This document shows, piece by piece, positions 44,876 to 55,684 of a stretch of DNA of 64,000 nt. The position numbers and the translations under genes were made by a program. The stretch covers positions 53,804,329-53,868,328 of the forward strand of contig NW_023601212.1 of assembly GCF_014898055.3 (NCBI RefSeq). Reading direction: 5' to 3'. The notes beneath the pieces were generated by a model. It saw nothing but the letters and a program-made list of their open reading frames with translations. It made no database searches and was not told where the DNA came from. Source of the DNA: Talpa occidentalis (Eukaryota > Chordata > Mammalia > Eulipotyphla > Talpidae). Positions within the stretch are counted from its first letter, which is position 1, and each line of letters begins with the position of its first letter.

Positions 44876-44962
44876 TCTTGTCTCTCCATCTCTCTATCTC
44901 TATGTTTCCTGTGTTTGTGCTTTTTCCTCTTTTTCTCTCTCTCCCTCTCTCATCTATCTACT
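44876..44962. repeat. Pyrimidine-rich low-complexity tract
   Basis: CT-rich run with repeated TCTCTATCT/CTCTCTC motifs. It explains the low-complexity open frames translated from it. Confidence 0.75.
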
Positions 44963-45039
44963 TATCATTTATTGATCCCTTGCATGTGCGCAGCACCCCA
45001 TTGCCATCAACTCTCATCTATGAAGCAGTTATATTCGAA

Positions 45040-45285
45040 TACCTATTCCATCACCCTTTGTTCAACAGTGTCCAGCTAATTCCCTCTCATCCTTTAGGTT
45101 GTAGATAAGACATCAGTTCTTCTAGACCATCTCCCTGCCCCCTTATCAGTTCCTATAGGGTCCTGGGTTCACCCCTATTGTACCTTATTTCACTGTGTTA
45201 TTGTTGGTATTTGCACTAGTGGATGAACTCCCTAAGAGCAAAAATAAGGCCTGGCTCCTTGCTGTATCCTCAGCAATGCCACTCG
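45040..45285 (+). mobile_element. L2 LINE 3' end fragment
   Basis: Sense L2: 'cagctaattccctctcatcc', 'gtagataagacatcagttct', 'gatgaactccctaagagcaa', 'ccttgctgtatcctcagcaa'. It ends where local duplication B begins. Confidence 0.55.
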
Positions 45286-45371
45286 TAATTTGTTCATTCA
45301 GTCTCACAAGCGCCCAGAGGGGTGGGGGAATTCTCTCCTGCACCCCAACAGCCCATAACATTTCTGTCAAT
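45286..45371 (+). repeat. Local duplication B, copy 1
   Basis: 86 bp matching 46211-46296 in the same orientation, with about five substitutions and no gap by eye (about 94%). Not a repeat family I recognise. Confidence 0.9.
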
Positions 45372-46210
45372 TAAGGGGGGTTAAATGAAAGGGTAAATAA
45401 CCTTATACCATAGTGACTTTCTGAGTCACTGCTTGTTAAAGACTCAAGATATACCCTGAAGGGCAGAGGGTGAAGAAGACAGAGCAAGAATCCATTCAAG
45501 TCCCAGCCTCCTCTTTACTACCTACCATGGATGAGAAGGACAAGTTTTGCTTTGATGAGCCAAGAGCACAAGGTGCTCTCAGACGTTTTGACATGGACAA
45601 TTTAGAAGACAAATAGCTGCAGGAGGAACTGAGGAAGGGCTCCAGCAAGAATGGGACCTTTGAACGTTGCCAGGTAGATGGTTCCCTTAGCCCATCTCTG
45701 GGGTTTTTCTGGCACATTTCAGTCACACTCAAAAGGTAATTCTACTCATGTAGTAATGGGAGTTCCCTCCAAACTGTCAGAGTGTCAAGCAACTGCTTGA
45801 TACCAAATACTGTTTTCACCATGTAGAATCAGTCTTCCCCAAAAGAGTCAAGTAGACATTTTTCCAAGATGTACAGAGTAGACCCTTTCCAATACATGTC
45901 CTCTTGGACCTTGGAGAAACTATTACCATTTCTTAAAGGATGAAGATTAACAAGAGCTAGGGTCATATCCAGAAACAACCTTTCAGTGGGGAGAAAGGCA
46001 AGGCAAACATATAGAGGCAAGGTTTTGTCATATGAAGCCATCCCCTCCTTGTCATGTGGAACCTCTCTTCTCTCCTTGATGTACCAAATCCCTTAGTAAA
46101 AGAGATAAACACCCAGTTTGCCCCATTTATTTTAGAACGTATAGCCTTGTAAATGCTCCTATATTATGTTATTGCATTTGGTGTTTTTCTCCTGCTAATC
46201 TGTCTGATGC
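45372..46210. other. Stretch between the two copies of duplication B, no supported gene
   Basis: No recognised repeat or domain-bearing frame. Confidence 0.35.
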
Positions 46211-46296
46211 TAATTTGTTCATTCATTCTCACAAGCACCCAGAGGGGTGGGAGAAATCTCTCCTGTACCCCAACAGCCCATAACATTTCTGTCAAT
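46211..46296 (+). repeat. Local duplication B, copy 2
   Basis: Direct-repeat partner of 45286-45371, offset 925 bp. Similarity stops sharply on both sides. Confidence 0.9.
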
Positions 46297-48953
46297 AACA
46301 GGCTTCATCTCTGAAGGTGTCCCAATAGGCCCTACCATGCAGCCAAGGAGCATGGTGAGCTGGAGCAGGTATGTGTGTGTATGCACATACTCTGGCCTGA
46401 ATCACACATGGCAGAATCACCTAAAAGTGAGGAAAGCAGACAGCAGCTGGGATGGCACTGCCATGGGCACAGGGACCTTCAGCTGAGAAGTCTAGAAGGA
46501 TGTGGACAATGTTTCAAATCCCTGCTGGGAGATGCCAGTATGGATTTCTGTCATCTAGGAAGCAGCCACTTTAAAAGAGAAAAGAAAATCTTCTTTGAGA
46601 GTCATCTTCTGATGGACAAACAAGACCTATTCATTGGATAACTCTTCCCTTTCCATGTGAATGGAAGGCAAGAACTCAAAAGACCTGGGTTTCTTCCCAG
46701 TGTTCCCTAATGAATTCTCTTTCGTTCATACATTTCATAAAGGGGAAGGCATAGAGCTATAAACACACACACACACATTCCTCACACATGTGTGCATGAA
46801 ACTCCCATTAAGTTGAGATAGCCTGCTGCACAGGGGCCAGGCTCTGCAAAGTGTGCACCCCCATTCCTAACTCAAGCACCCAGCTATGCCTATCTGAAGC
46901 CCCAGCCTTCATGTGGCTTTTTCCCCAAATAATCCTTAATCCAGATGGAGCTGCCTTACCCTCAAAGATCTGCCAAGTGACACACAATCTTCTTGATATC
47001 ATGCACATACTGAATGACACATTTCATTAGCAGACTTCCCTGCGATGTACCCAGCACCTCCTCCCCAAGTGCCACATTCTCATATCCCTCATACAAGAGA
47101 CAGCCTAGCCCAAGCTTCAGCAAAGGGAAAGGCCAGTGCTAGAAGAGAGAAAAGATGAGCACATACCACATCTCCTGGAAAAAAAAAAAAAGACCCACTT
47201 TGAAAACATGATACTCCCAAACCTGAATTTGCATCGATGCTAGATTGCTGGAGAAGCTCAATTCTGATCCCTGCTGAGTTTCCCCACCCCAGGGGGTTAA
47301 TACCTCTCAGCTGGTGAAAAATCCAACTCCTGTACACTTTTGGACAATAGAAACCTGATATGCAGGGAAAACAAGGTTAAAACCTCTCCTCTATGCCCAA
47401 ACCTGCCACAGCATCACCTTTTGGTAAACTGGAAGTGCAGGTCAGTTTCCCTCCCTAATGCTGTAAACACCTCCAAGTGCAGCACTCAAACATGAGGGCA
47501 AACCTGCACCTTCCACCACCCCTGAGAGTAGAAACAGGAAGCATGTGGCAGCCAGCACTCATGCTAACTGCATTTGATGTCCACACACACAAACTGTCGA
47601 GGTGTCACACAAACACACCCCACATACACAATAAGTGAAACATGAACATATGCACAAATATACTTACACATGGCCCTCTTGGGGTGTGTGCGTGTATGTG
47701 TGTGTGTGTGTGTGTGTGTATTTTGCTCAGAGACTGGTGATGCCTTGGATTATGAGGTTTCCATGGTTACCTTCCGTGGAGAGAACTGGGGTAATTGAAC
47801 TCTTGGGGTTCACCATTCAGCAGATGTGGCTTGCTTGTTCACTCCTGCTTGCTCGCTAGCTGACTGGCTTGCTCTGTCTGCCTTTCATCACCATCAGTGT
47901 TTAGTTTCGAGTTAAATATATTGCAATAAAGTGGACCCTCCTGGGATTCGAGCTTGACTTTGGAAGGAGGGTGCAGAAAAACCTTGACTTAGGCAAAACG
48001 TCACGCTAGAAGAATCTCAGGTTAACACAACCACAGAGTCCCATCCTGTCTCCCCTCTATAGGAAAGACAGCCATGCAGAATTGGAGAGAAAACCAGCTT
48101 TTACTAATTTATGAAAAGCTCAGGAAGAACAAAATTGAAGGGCCAAGGCCAATGCAAAGCACAGGAATGGGGAGACAACGTTCCAACGTGGGCATTACTT
48201 TGGTCTCCACTGCCCTATGCAGAAGGTCTCCCTAAATGGGTCTCTTACAGCCATTAAGGGAGTAATTTCTTGGGTAGTTGTTAGCCTCAGGCATGGTACT
48301 ACCTATTTACTGGGAAACTGCCCACATTAGCTTATCATATGAAATTCTTCCACCCGTTTCACAGGCTAAAGTCTCATTTCCTTTGATGAGTCTAACAAGA
48401 CAAACAGAAATGTTTGGAAAGTCACCACCAGCCCCTTCTTCAAACTTTTATGAGGGAAGCAGTAGAGAAAGAGTTTCTTTTAGGTAGTAGACCGGTGGGA
48501 GGGCTCAGGTCCAGAGAACAGGGAAACTCTGTGTTCAGATAATACACAGGAGCCTAGACCACAGGCCAGCCTGGAGGCCTGAATAAGACTCTCCACTTTC
48601 CTCTTATGTTTCTAGGATTCTTGGTTTCTAGAGATGCCAAACAGCTTTCCACATATAGGAGAAAACCTTTTGCTTAGAAATTCCACATGTGGCATAAGGC
48701 AAGGACCCAGTTCAAGCGCTAAGAGGAAAGCTTAATGGTAAATTAAGATAGACTTCAGACTTATTTTCCAAATGTCTATATTCTTTTTGTCTCCTCCATC
48801 TCTACCCTAAATTTCCTCTTCCAACCCAGAATTGGCATATGTATGAATCAGTAGGAGGAAAGAGGGAAATTAGATATAAATGAATTTAGTATGTTTTCAA
48901 CTTGGATTTGATGACTTAAAAGCAAGATGTGAAAAAGGACGCACTCATTGGAG
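46297..48953. other. Repeat-poor stretch with no supported gene
   Basis: About 2.7 kb. Contains an (AC)n run near 46760-46780 and a (TG)n microsatellite at 47684-47719. No gene or nameable interspersed repeat. Confidence 0.35.
47684..47719. repeat. (TG)n microsatellite
   Basis: TG run with a few interruptions on the left and pure on the right. Confidence 0.9.
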
Positions 48954-48969
48954 AAAAGAATAATGTAGA

Positions 48970-49710
48970 GGGCCTCCGCTGGTGGCGCAGAGGTTGAGCA
49001 CTGGGCTGCGAAGCTGCCCGCAGCCTCTGCTGCACTGGTTTTGTTAGGGGGAAAAGGATGTCCCAAAGCTAATTCTATATAGGCTTTGTGGACTCCACCC
49101 CCACCCCAGGTCAAAGCCAAAGACACTGGGAACTCCAAATCCCATCACCACCAAAGGGAAGGTGGCTGGAACCTGAGGGTGGGGTTAAGCAGCCAGGTGG
49201 ATATAAAAGGCAGACACGTGGGCTTTGGGGATCCCCCATTTTTGGCTCTCCGCCAGCTCGCAGAGTCTTGCCAGCTCTGAGAGTGACTTTGGGTTTCCAG
49301 GTCGTCGGATCGGGTAGGACGCATTAAAGACTTTATTTCCCTATTTTCTCCCTGAGTTGTACATTTTCCTTATTTCCTTTTCTCTTGTAAATAAACCTTT
49401 TATTAACCTTTTGTGTGTGTCTGTAGTAGAGTATTCATAAGTCCCTTTAAAGCGCGTGGGTGAGGACCCACAGCCAGGAACCCGTTTAATATCGGGGCTG
49501 CTCTATAACAGTTTGATCCCCGGCCGCCGGCAAGGGTCCCACATGGCGCACAGACCTCTCCTGCCGCCCGCTGCTCCCCTCAGCAGTGTATTTCATCAGT
49601 CTGCCTGTTCTGTTCCCCGCTCTGACTCTGGTAAATTCTCTCACCCTCCCGCGCTTCTGACTGTACCTGTGCTTGTATAAATAAATAAATAAATCTTTAA
49701 AAAAAAAAAA
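48970..49710 (+). mobile_element. tRNA-derived T+ SINE split by a solo LTR
   Basis: The SINE head occupies 48970-49041, and the body and tail resume at 49511-49710, with the tail 'aataaataaataaatcttt' plus poly(A). The outer target duplication is AAGAATAATGTAGA (48956-48969) against a one-mismatch copy at 49711-49724. The break lies within the B-box region and is filled by the LTR at 49042-49510. Confidence 0.93.
49042..49510 (+). mobile_element. Solo ERV LTR with 4-bp target duplication, inside a SINE
   Basis: A complete 469-bp LTR, TGTTAGGGGG...TATAACA, with a perfect 4-bp duplication GTTT (49038-49041 and 49511-49514). TATA box TATAAAA at 49202-49208 and polyadenylation signal AATAAA at 49390-49395, about 180 bp apart, giving a plausible U3-R-U5 layout. 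Homologous to the antisense LTR at 24005-24489. No gag, pol or env is attached, so it is a solo LTR left by recombination. It is younger than the SINE it interrupts. The 4-bp duplication suggests a gammaretrovirus-like (ERV1) source. Confidence 0.92.
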
Positions 49711-49794
49711 AAGAAGAATGTAGATCATCAGCTGGGAAAGAAGACCTAAGATATTTCCTTGCTTTTAGGGGTTTCAATGGGTTTCCCCACCCCC

Positions 49795-50150
49795 TTGTGT
49801 TTTGGGTTGAATTGTGCCCCCCAAAAAATTCACATATTGAAACCCTGAACCTCAGTAGCTCAGAATGGGACTGTATTTGGAGAAAGAGTCTTTAATAAAG
49901 AGGTCATTCAAATTAAGTGAGGTTATTGGGTGGGCCCTAATCTAATGTGATTGGTAACCTTATATAAAGAGACAAGGACACAGACAGGTCCAGAGAGACA
50001 ATCAAGTGAAGACAGAGAGAAGGTGATCTCTAGAAGCCAAGGACAGAGACCTTAGAAGAAATCAATCCTGCCAGCACCTTGATATCAGAGTTCTAACCTC
50101 TGGAACGGAGAGAAAATTAATTTCTCTTGTGTAAGTTAATCAGGCATTGA
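49795..50150 (+). mobile_element. MaLR-type LTR remnant
   Basis: Fits a common mammalian LTR: 'gggttgaattgtgcccccca', 'ttcacatattgaaaccctga', 'gggtgggccctaatctaatg', 'ccttatataaagagaca', 'caccttgatatcagagttct', 'ggagagaaaattaatttctc'. Its 3' end is degraded. Family assigned from memory. Confidence 0.6.
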
Positions 50151-50275
50151 ACCTACCTGCAATTCTGTCTTTCTTCATATGTGAATAAGAATACTTTTGT
50201 GATAAGGCAATGGTAAGAGCTCAAGGAGATAAAGTCCTTCATTACTTAGAACGTGCCCATAACATAAAAATACTT

Positions 50276-50541
50276 TTTTTAATTAAAGATTTATTTATTT
50301 ATGCATATAAGAGCTGGGGTACAGGCCAGAGATGTGGGGGGTGAGAGGACTTACCAAAGACAGAGTGGGGAGAACAACAGGCAGATTGAAATACACTGCT
50401 GAGGGGAGCAGCAGGCGAGACAGGAGAGGTCTGCTGCACCATGTGGGTTGCTCCCTGGCCAACCAGGGATTGAACTCATGCTGCAGAGGCTGTGGACTGC
50501 TTCGTAGTGCAGTGCTTAACCCCTTGCACCACAAGGGACAT
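50276..50541 (-). mobile_element. tRNA-derived T+ SINE
   Basis: Antisense copy with a perfect 13-bp target duplication CATAAAAATACTT (50263-50275 and 50542-50554). The head end is mutated (CACCACAAGGGACAT). Confidence 0.9.
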
Positions 50542-50559
50542 CATAAAAATACTTAATAA

Positions 50560-51635
50560 ATATTATTACAAAGACCAGACGGCAATTTTTTTTTTTTTTA
50601 ATTTGTGACTGTTCTCCACAGATGCCCCCTGAGCCCACTTGAGACTTCTCAGGATTTCATTTTCCATCCCTCTGAACACATCACACCTGACATATCTTAG
50701 AAGGATGCCACCTGCCCCATGTCTCTTCACCCCAAGGACAATTGATCTGATCCATTCTCCACCATCCTCCTGGGATGTTCAGAATAAAAAGAGGGAACCT
50801 AGAGATTGAACTTAATGACATCGGAATAGAACCCGCAGGAATTCTTTCCCATGGATTAGGGATAGAAGGTGGCTACAGAGCCTTGTAAATAGCAGCCGGT
50901 GCTTCCAGTGGCCTCTGCCAGAGCCTCGTGGCTGTGCTGAGGGTGACACACCAAACTTGTCCTTGCTTTCACCCCTGGACTATTGGCTGCCCAGTCAGTT
51001 GTCCTCCCTGTGACCTTTGACTTAGTTTCCATAGATTTTGCTCAGCAATTTCTTCTGGCTCTGCTGCCCTCAGAAACCATGGAAGGAAATCCGGACCCAC
51101 AGTTCTTGGGAATCTGGTAATATCCAGACTTCCATGGGCCATACTTACTAAGGAAAAGTCCACAGTCAAAAAAGCAACATTGAGTTCCTTGGAGAAGGAA
51201 CACCCAAAATTGTGGTGTCCATTCAGAGAATCCAGCAGTAACCAAATCATCAAGGCCTAAGATCCTTGAGCGAAGAGCAAATGAGTCATCAGAGAAATAA
51301 TTAAAGATGTTCTCTTCCAAGACCCAGGGTATGCACGTCCCCAGAAACTGTCTGGCAGCAGGTGTAGCCAGAAAGGTGATGGGTGGCTTCCCCAGCATGT
51401 GCCAACCTTATCCTTCCAAGCAGGCAGTTTTAACAAATTAAATGCAAGGATGACAATTTACAACCTATTGTTTTCCAAGTTCACAGAGGTGGGGGATGGG
51501 AAATAATGGAAGGAAAAACAATAAAGGCATTTGCAAAGGAAGACCTCCTTTGTTACGAAAGAACACCCACATCCTTGTTTCTCCCCATGCTGGGATATCA
51601 CTGGCACTGGCACATATTCAAAGAGCTTTTTTGGG
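50560..51635. other. Stretch left of the young L1, no supported gene
   Basis: Unique-looking DNA. Overlapping antisense frames of 94 and 118 codons at 50969-51398 have no recognisable domain. Confidence 0.35.
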
Positions 51636-51644
51636 AAGAAACAA

Positions 51645-53648
51645 GTGCAACACCCATTCATGATAAAAGCCCTTGAAATTCTTGGGATACAAGGAACATA
51701 CCTCAACATCATAAAGGCCATCTATGACAAGCCAACAGCCAGTATCATTCTCAATGGTGAAAAGCTGAAAGCAATTCCATTAAGATCTGGAACAAGACAA
51801 GGATGTCCACTCTCACCACTGCTTTTCAATATAATACTGGAAGTCCTAGCCAGAGCAATAAGACAAGAGAAAGACATCCAAGGAATCCAAATAGGAAAAG
51901 AAGAAGTCAAACTATCACTATTTGCAGATGATATGATATTATACATAGAGAACCCCAAAAACTCCACAGAAAAACTAATTCAACTCATCAATCAGTTCAG
52001 TAAAGTGGCAGGATACAAAATCAACACGCAAAAGTCAGTAGCCTTCCTATACACAAACAATAAATCTGAAGAAGAAGAAATCAAAAAAACCATCCCTTTT
52101 GTTATTGAAACAAAAAAAATCAAATATTTGGGAATAAATCTAACAAAAGAGGTAAAGGACCTATACAAAGAAAACTATAAAACACTGTTAAAAGAAATAG
52201 AAGAAGACACAAAGAAATGGAAAGACATCCCCTGCTCATGGATTGGAAGAATAAACATTATTAAAATGGCCATCCTTCCAAAAGCAATATACAGATTCAA
52301 TGCTATTCCAATCAAAATTTCAATGTTATTCTTCAAAGAAATAGAACAATTATTGATGAAATTCATATGGAATCACAAAAAACCCCGAATAGCCAAAGCT
52401 CTCCTGAAAAAAAAAGAAGGGAATGGAGGCATCACACTCCCAGACTTCAAACTCTACTACAAAGCCATAATCATCAAAACTGCATGGTATTGGAACAAGA
52501 ACAGACATACAGACCAATGGAATCAAATAGAAAATCCAGAAATAAACCCACAGATTTATGGTCAACTAATCTTTGACAAAGGAGCAAAGACTATGCATTG
52601 GAGCAAAGAAAGTTTGTTCAATAAATGGTGCTGGGAAAACTGGGTCGCTACATGCAAAAGAATGAAGCTTGACCACTACCTCACACCATACACAAAAATC
52701 AACTCAAAATGGATTAAAGAACTAGACATAAGACCTGAAACCATAAAATATTTAGAAGGAAATATAGGCGAAACACTACGTGATTTGCACATCAAAGACA
52801 TCTTTACAGACACATCACCCAAAGCAGTGATAGTGAAGGCAAAGATAAACAGCTGGGACTACATCAAATTAAAGAGCTTCTGCACAGCAAAAGAGACAAT
52901 AACAAAAACAAAGAGAAACCCCACCAACTGGGAGAACATTTTTGCACCCAACACTAATGATAAAGGACTGATCACAAAAATCTGCAAAGAGCTGATGAGA
53001 CTCAACAACAAAAAAGAAAATAATCCAGTCAAAAAATGGGCAGAAGAGCTAAAAAGAAACTTCTCTGAAGAGGAAATGCAAATGGCCAACAGGCATATGA
53101 AAAAATGTTCAACATCACTTGTCATCAGGGAAATGCAAATCAAAACTACCATGAGATACCATCTTACACCAGTGAGAATGGCACATATTAAAAAAACTAG
53201 CAACAACAAATGTTGGCGAGGGTGTGGAGAAAAAGGAACTCTTCTGCACTGTTGGTGGGAGTGCAAACTGGTCCAACCACTATGGAAAGCTGTGTGGAGA
53301 TTTCTGGACCTACTAAACATAGAGCTTCCATATGATCCAGCAATTCCACTCCTAGGTTTTTACCCAAAGGACACAGAAACATCAATTCCAAAGAACACCT
53401 GCACCCCTATGTTTATAGCAGCACTGTTTACAATAGCTAAGCTTTGGAAACAACCCAAATGCCCAAAAATAGATGACTGGATCAAGATGTGGTACATATA
53501 TACCATGGAATATTACTCAGCATTCAAAAAAGATAAACACATGCAATTTGCAGCAACATGGATGGCGCTGGAAGGGATCATGCTCAGCAAAATAAGCCAA
53601 AAAGAAAAAGAAAAATACCGTTTGGTCTCACTCATAACAGGAATCTAG
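51645..53648 (+). pseudogene. L1 ORF2 C-terminal fragment (reverse transcriptase and Cys-rich domain)
   Basis: About 667 codons with no stop. Numbering from the upstream in-frame ATG at 51531 (the first 38 codons are flanking DNA, not L1), the RT block [15 protein letters not shown] is at about 86-100 and the catalytic FADD at 131-134. Conserved [20 protein letters not shown] and WCWENW blocks follow. The C-terminal Cys-rich motif CX3CX7HX4C is at 561-578 (C561, C565, H573, C578). Full mammalian ORF2 is about 1,275 residues. The endonuclease domain and the first half of the RT are missing, so the product, if any, would be inactive. The fragment ends at TAG, 53646-53648. Confidence 0.93.
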
Positions 53649-53837
53649 AAAACTTAAATAAGGGACCAGGAAAATGAATAACTATAAGAAAGTGAAAATC
53701 AAAATCAACAAAAAACTATGAACGAGAGACACTTTTAGGGGTGCGGGGGCGGGAGGGGAGGGATTGGGGTCAGAATGGGGGGGCTGCAATTGTATGGGGA
53801 ATATAACAATAAAACTTATTATTTAAAAAAAAAAAAA
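51646..53837 (+). mobile_element. Young 5'-truncated L1
   Basis: About 2.2 kb of L1 sense strand inserted between 10-bp direct repeats AAGAAACAAG (51636-51645 and 53838-53847). It contains the C-terminal two thirds of the RT region onward of ORF2 in one uninterrupted frame. The 3'UTR (53649-53823) has a G-rich tract (53738-53783) and AATAAA at 53808-53813, and it ends in a poly(A) tail of about 15 A. 5' truncation is the usual outcome of L1 target-primed reverse transcription. The open frame and intact tail imply a recent insertion. It lacks the 5'UTR promoter, ORF1 and endonuclease, so it cannot move by itself. Confidence 0.95.
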
Positions 53838-53847
53838 AAGAAACAAG

Positions 53848-55396
53848 GAAAGCACAATTATTTGGACAGGTGAATCCAGCGACTTTCCCGCTGGAAACTG
53901 GTAGTTCCTAAGGCTCCCATTAACTGTTTCTTCCCAGAAAAAAATATCAGTAGCCAGTCATCATAATAGGAAGGACTAAGCATCTTTTCATAAAGCCTTT
54001 ACTTTGCATCTCTCCTAGACGAGCTCTGTTTGGATTTTAGTGTCATTTCACTGACTTTGTGGAGTCTAGCACCTTCTCTCTTGTATCACTCAGCTTTGTT
54101 GTGTTACCCGTTTAACAGAAAGTAAGAAAAGACCCACACTCTTCACCAGCCATGATCTTAATTTCCCTCGATGCTGATTTTTTCCATTTCTATGACTTTT
54201 TGCATGTACACGTTAATGAGAATGAAATTTCTGGAGAATTGGTAGATAGTATAAGAATATCTTTGGCTCCGGGATTTTTTTAATCTACCCTAATTTGAAT
54301 TACAAGCCAGGCAACCTCTCCAAGTCTCTCAGATCTCTAGAATTACCTGGGGAATTCTCTCTGTCTGTTATCTTTCTGACCTTGTATCAGGCCTTGTTAG
54401 TACGAAGCCAGTCCCGTCCGAGAAAGAATCTTAGCATAGCACAAAATAAAGTGTCCAAACAGGAAACAGCAATTAAGTAACTCTTTGGAAGATTGTGATT
54501 ATTAGTTGGAGCTATTGTAGTTCAAGAAAGCTTCCCAAGTGGCCTCAGGGAGGTCCACCAGGACCAGTGTCCCCACAGAGCAATTCTGGCCAAGCTGTCA
54601 TCCCCATTTAGGATCTGAACTCAGCTGGGCAGTTCTAGAAACTCAGTTGTGTTAGTTTCCTTAAAATTAGCCAATTTCAGGAGGAAAACATCAGGGGAAA
54701 AGTCACAGAAATCAAAATTTCCAGAGATCCGGTAACTGGAAACCCCTTTATTAATTTACACAGGGGATTGTCCTTTCTGGGCTTGGAATAACATACCCAA
54801 TCCAGTGAGCACCATTCCTCCTCTTGCTATCAGCATATCTGCAAGACCATATTAGTCATCATCAGTTGTTTGGTGAGCACAGAATCATAACAAAGGAAGG
54901 AGAATAGTGTTGGCACATTTTATTCAGGCCATGGAAAATCCTAATAAATATTCCCAACTAAAAACAGAGCTCAGTTCTGGGGACCAAATACTCTGATAGT
55001 AGACCAGTTTTAGGGGCTGACTCTCTAGCCAAATTAGCATTGTCTTAATAAAAGTGGGAAAAAAACTTTAAGAAACAAAGTATTATATACACATGTCACA
55101 GTATTGTTGTTATTATGTTTATAGTAATGAGTGGGGGCTGGGCCATAGAGGTGGAAGCACCCTGAACTATCAGTAGACTCAGACTCCATCTCAGTGTTCC
55201 CGAGGAGTGACTACGTGACACTGGGAAACTGACCATGGCTCTGGGCCTTGGTCTTCTCGTGTGTCAAGTGAATGGAACTAGGTGAGCATCCAGGACATGA
55301 ATACTTGAGTCAACAAGCAACGTGGACGATAAATATTGGGATTTCAGAGAAGAAAGGAATCAGTGAGGTTTCATCACATGATGGATCAGGAGGAGG
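53848..55396. other. Stretch right of the young L1, no supported gene
   Basis: About 1.5 kb of unique-looking DNA. One 61-codon frame at 54295-54480 has no recognisable domain. Confidence 0.35.
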
Positions 55397-55670
55397 GGGC
55401 CTCCCGGGTGGCACAGAGGTTGAGCACTGGGTTGAGAAGATGTCCGCAGCCTCTGCAGCGCCGGTTCGATCCCTGGCCACCCCGAGGGGGTCCCACATGG
55501 CGCGCAGACCTCTCCTGCTGCACCCACTGTTCCCCTCATCAGTGTATTTCGTCAGTCTGCCTGTTCTGCTCCCCGCTCTGGCTCTGGTGAATTCTCTCAC
55601 CCTCCCACACTTCTGACTATACCCAGTGCTTGTATAAGAAATAAATAAATCTTTAAAAAAAGAAAAAGAA
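55397..55670 (+). mobile_element. tRNA-derived T+ SINE
   Basis: Head GGGCCTCCCGGGTGGCACAG, B box GGTTCGATCCC, tail 'aaataaataaatcttt' plus an A-rich end. Short target duplication GATCAGGAG (55384-55392 and 55676-55684), extended imperfectly to the left (GATGGATCAGGAG and GATAGATCAGGAG). Confidence 0.88.
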
Positions 55671-55684
55671 AGATAGATCAGGAG

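Noticed and set aside
51531..51644. First 38 codons of the long ORF at 51531-53648 as part of L1 ORF2
   Set aside because: The 10-bp target duplication shows that L1 begins at 51646. The upstream codons are flanking DNA that happens to be in frame.
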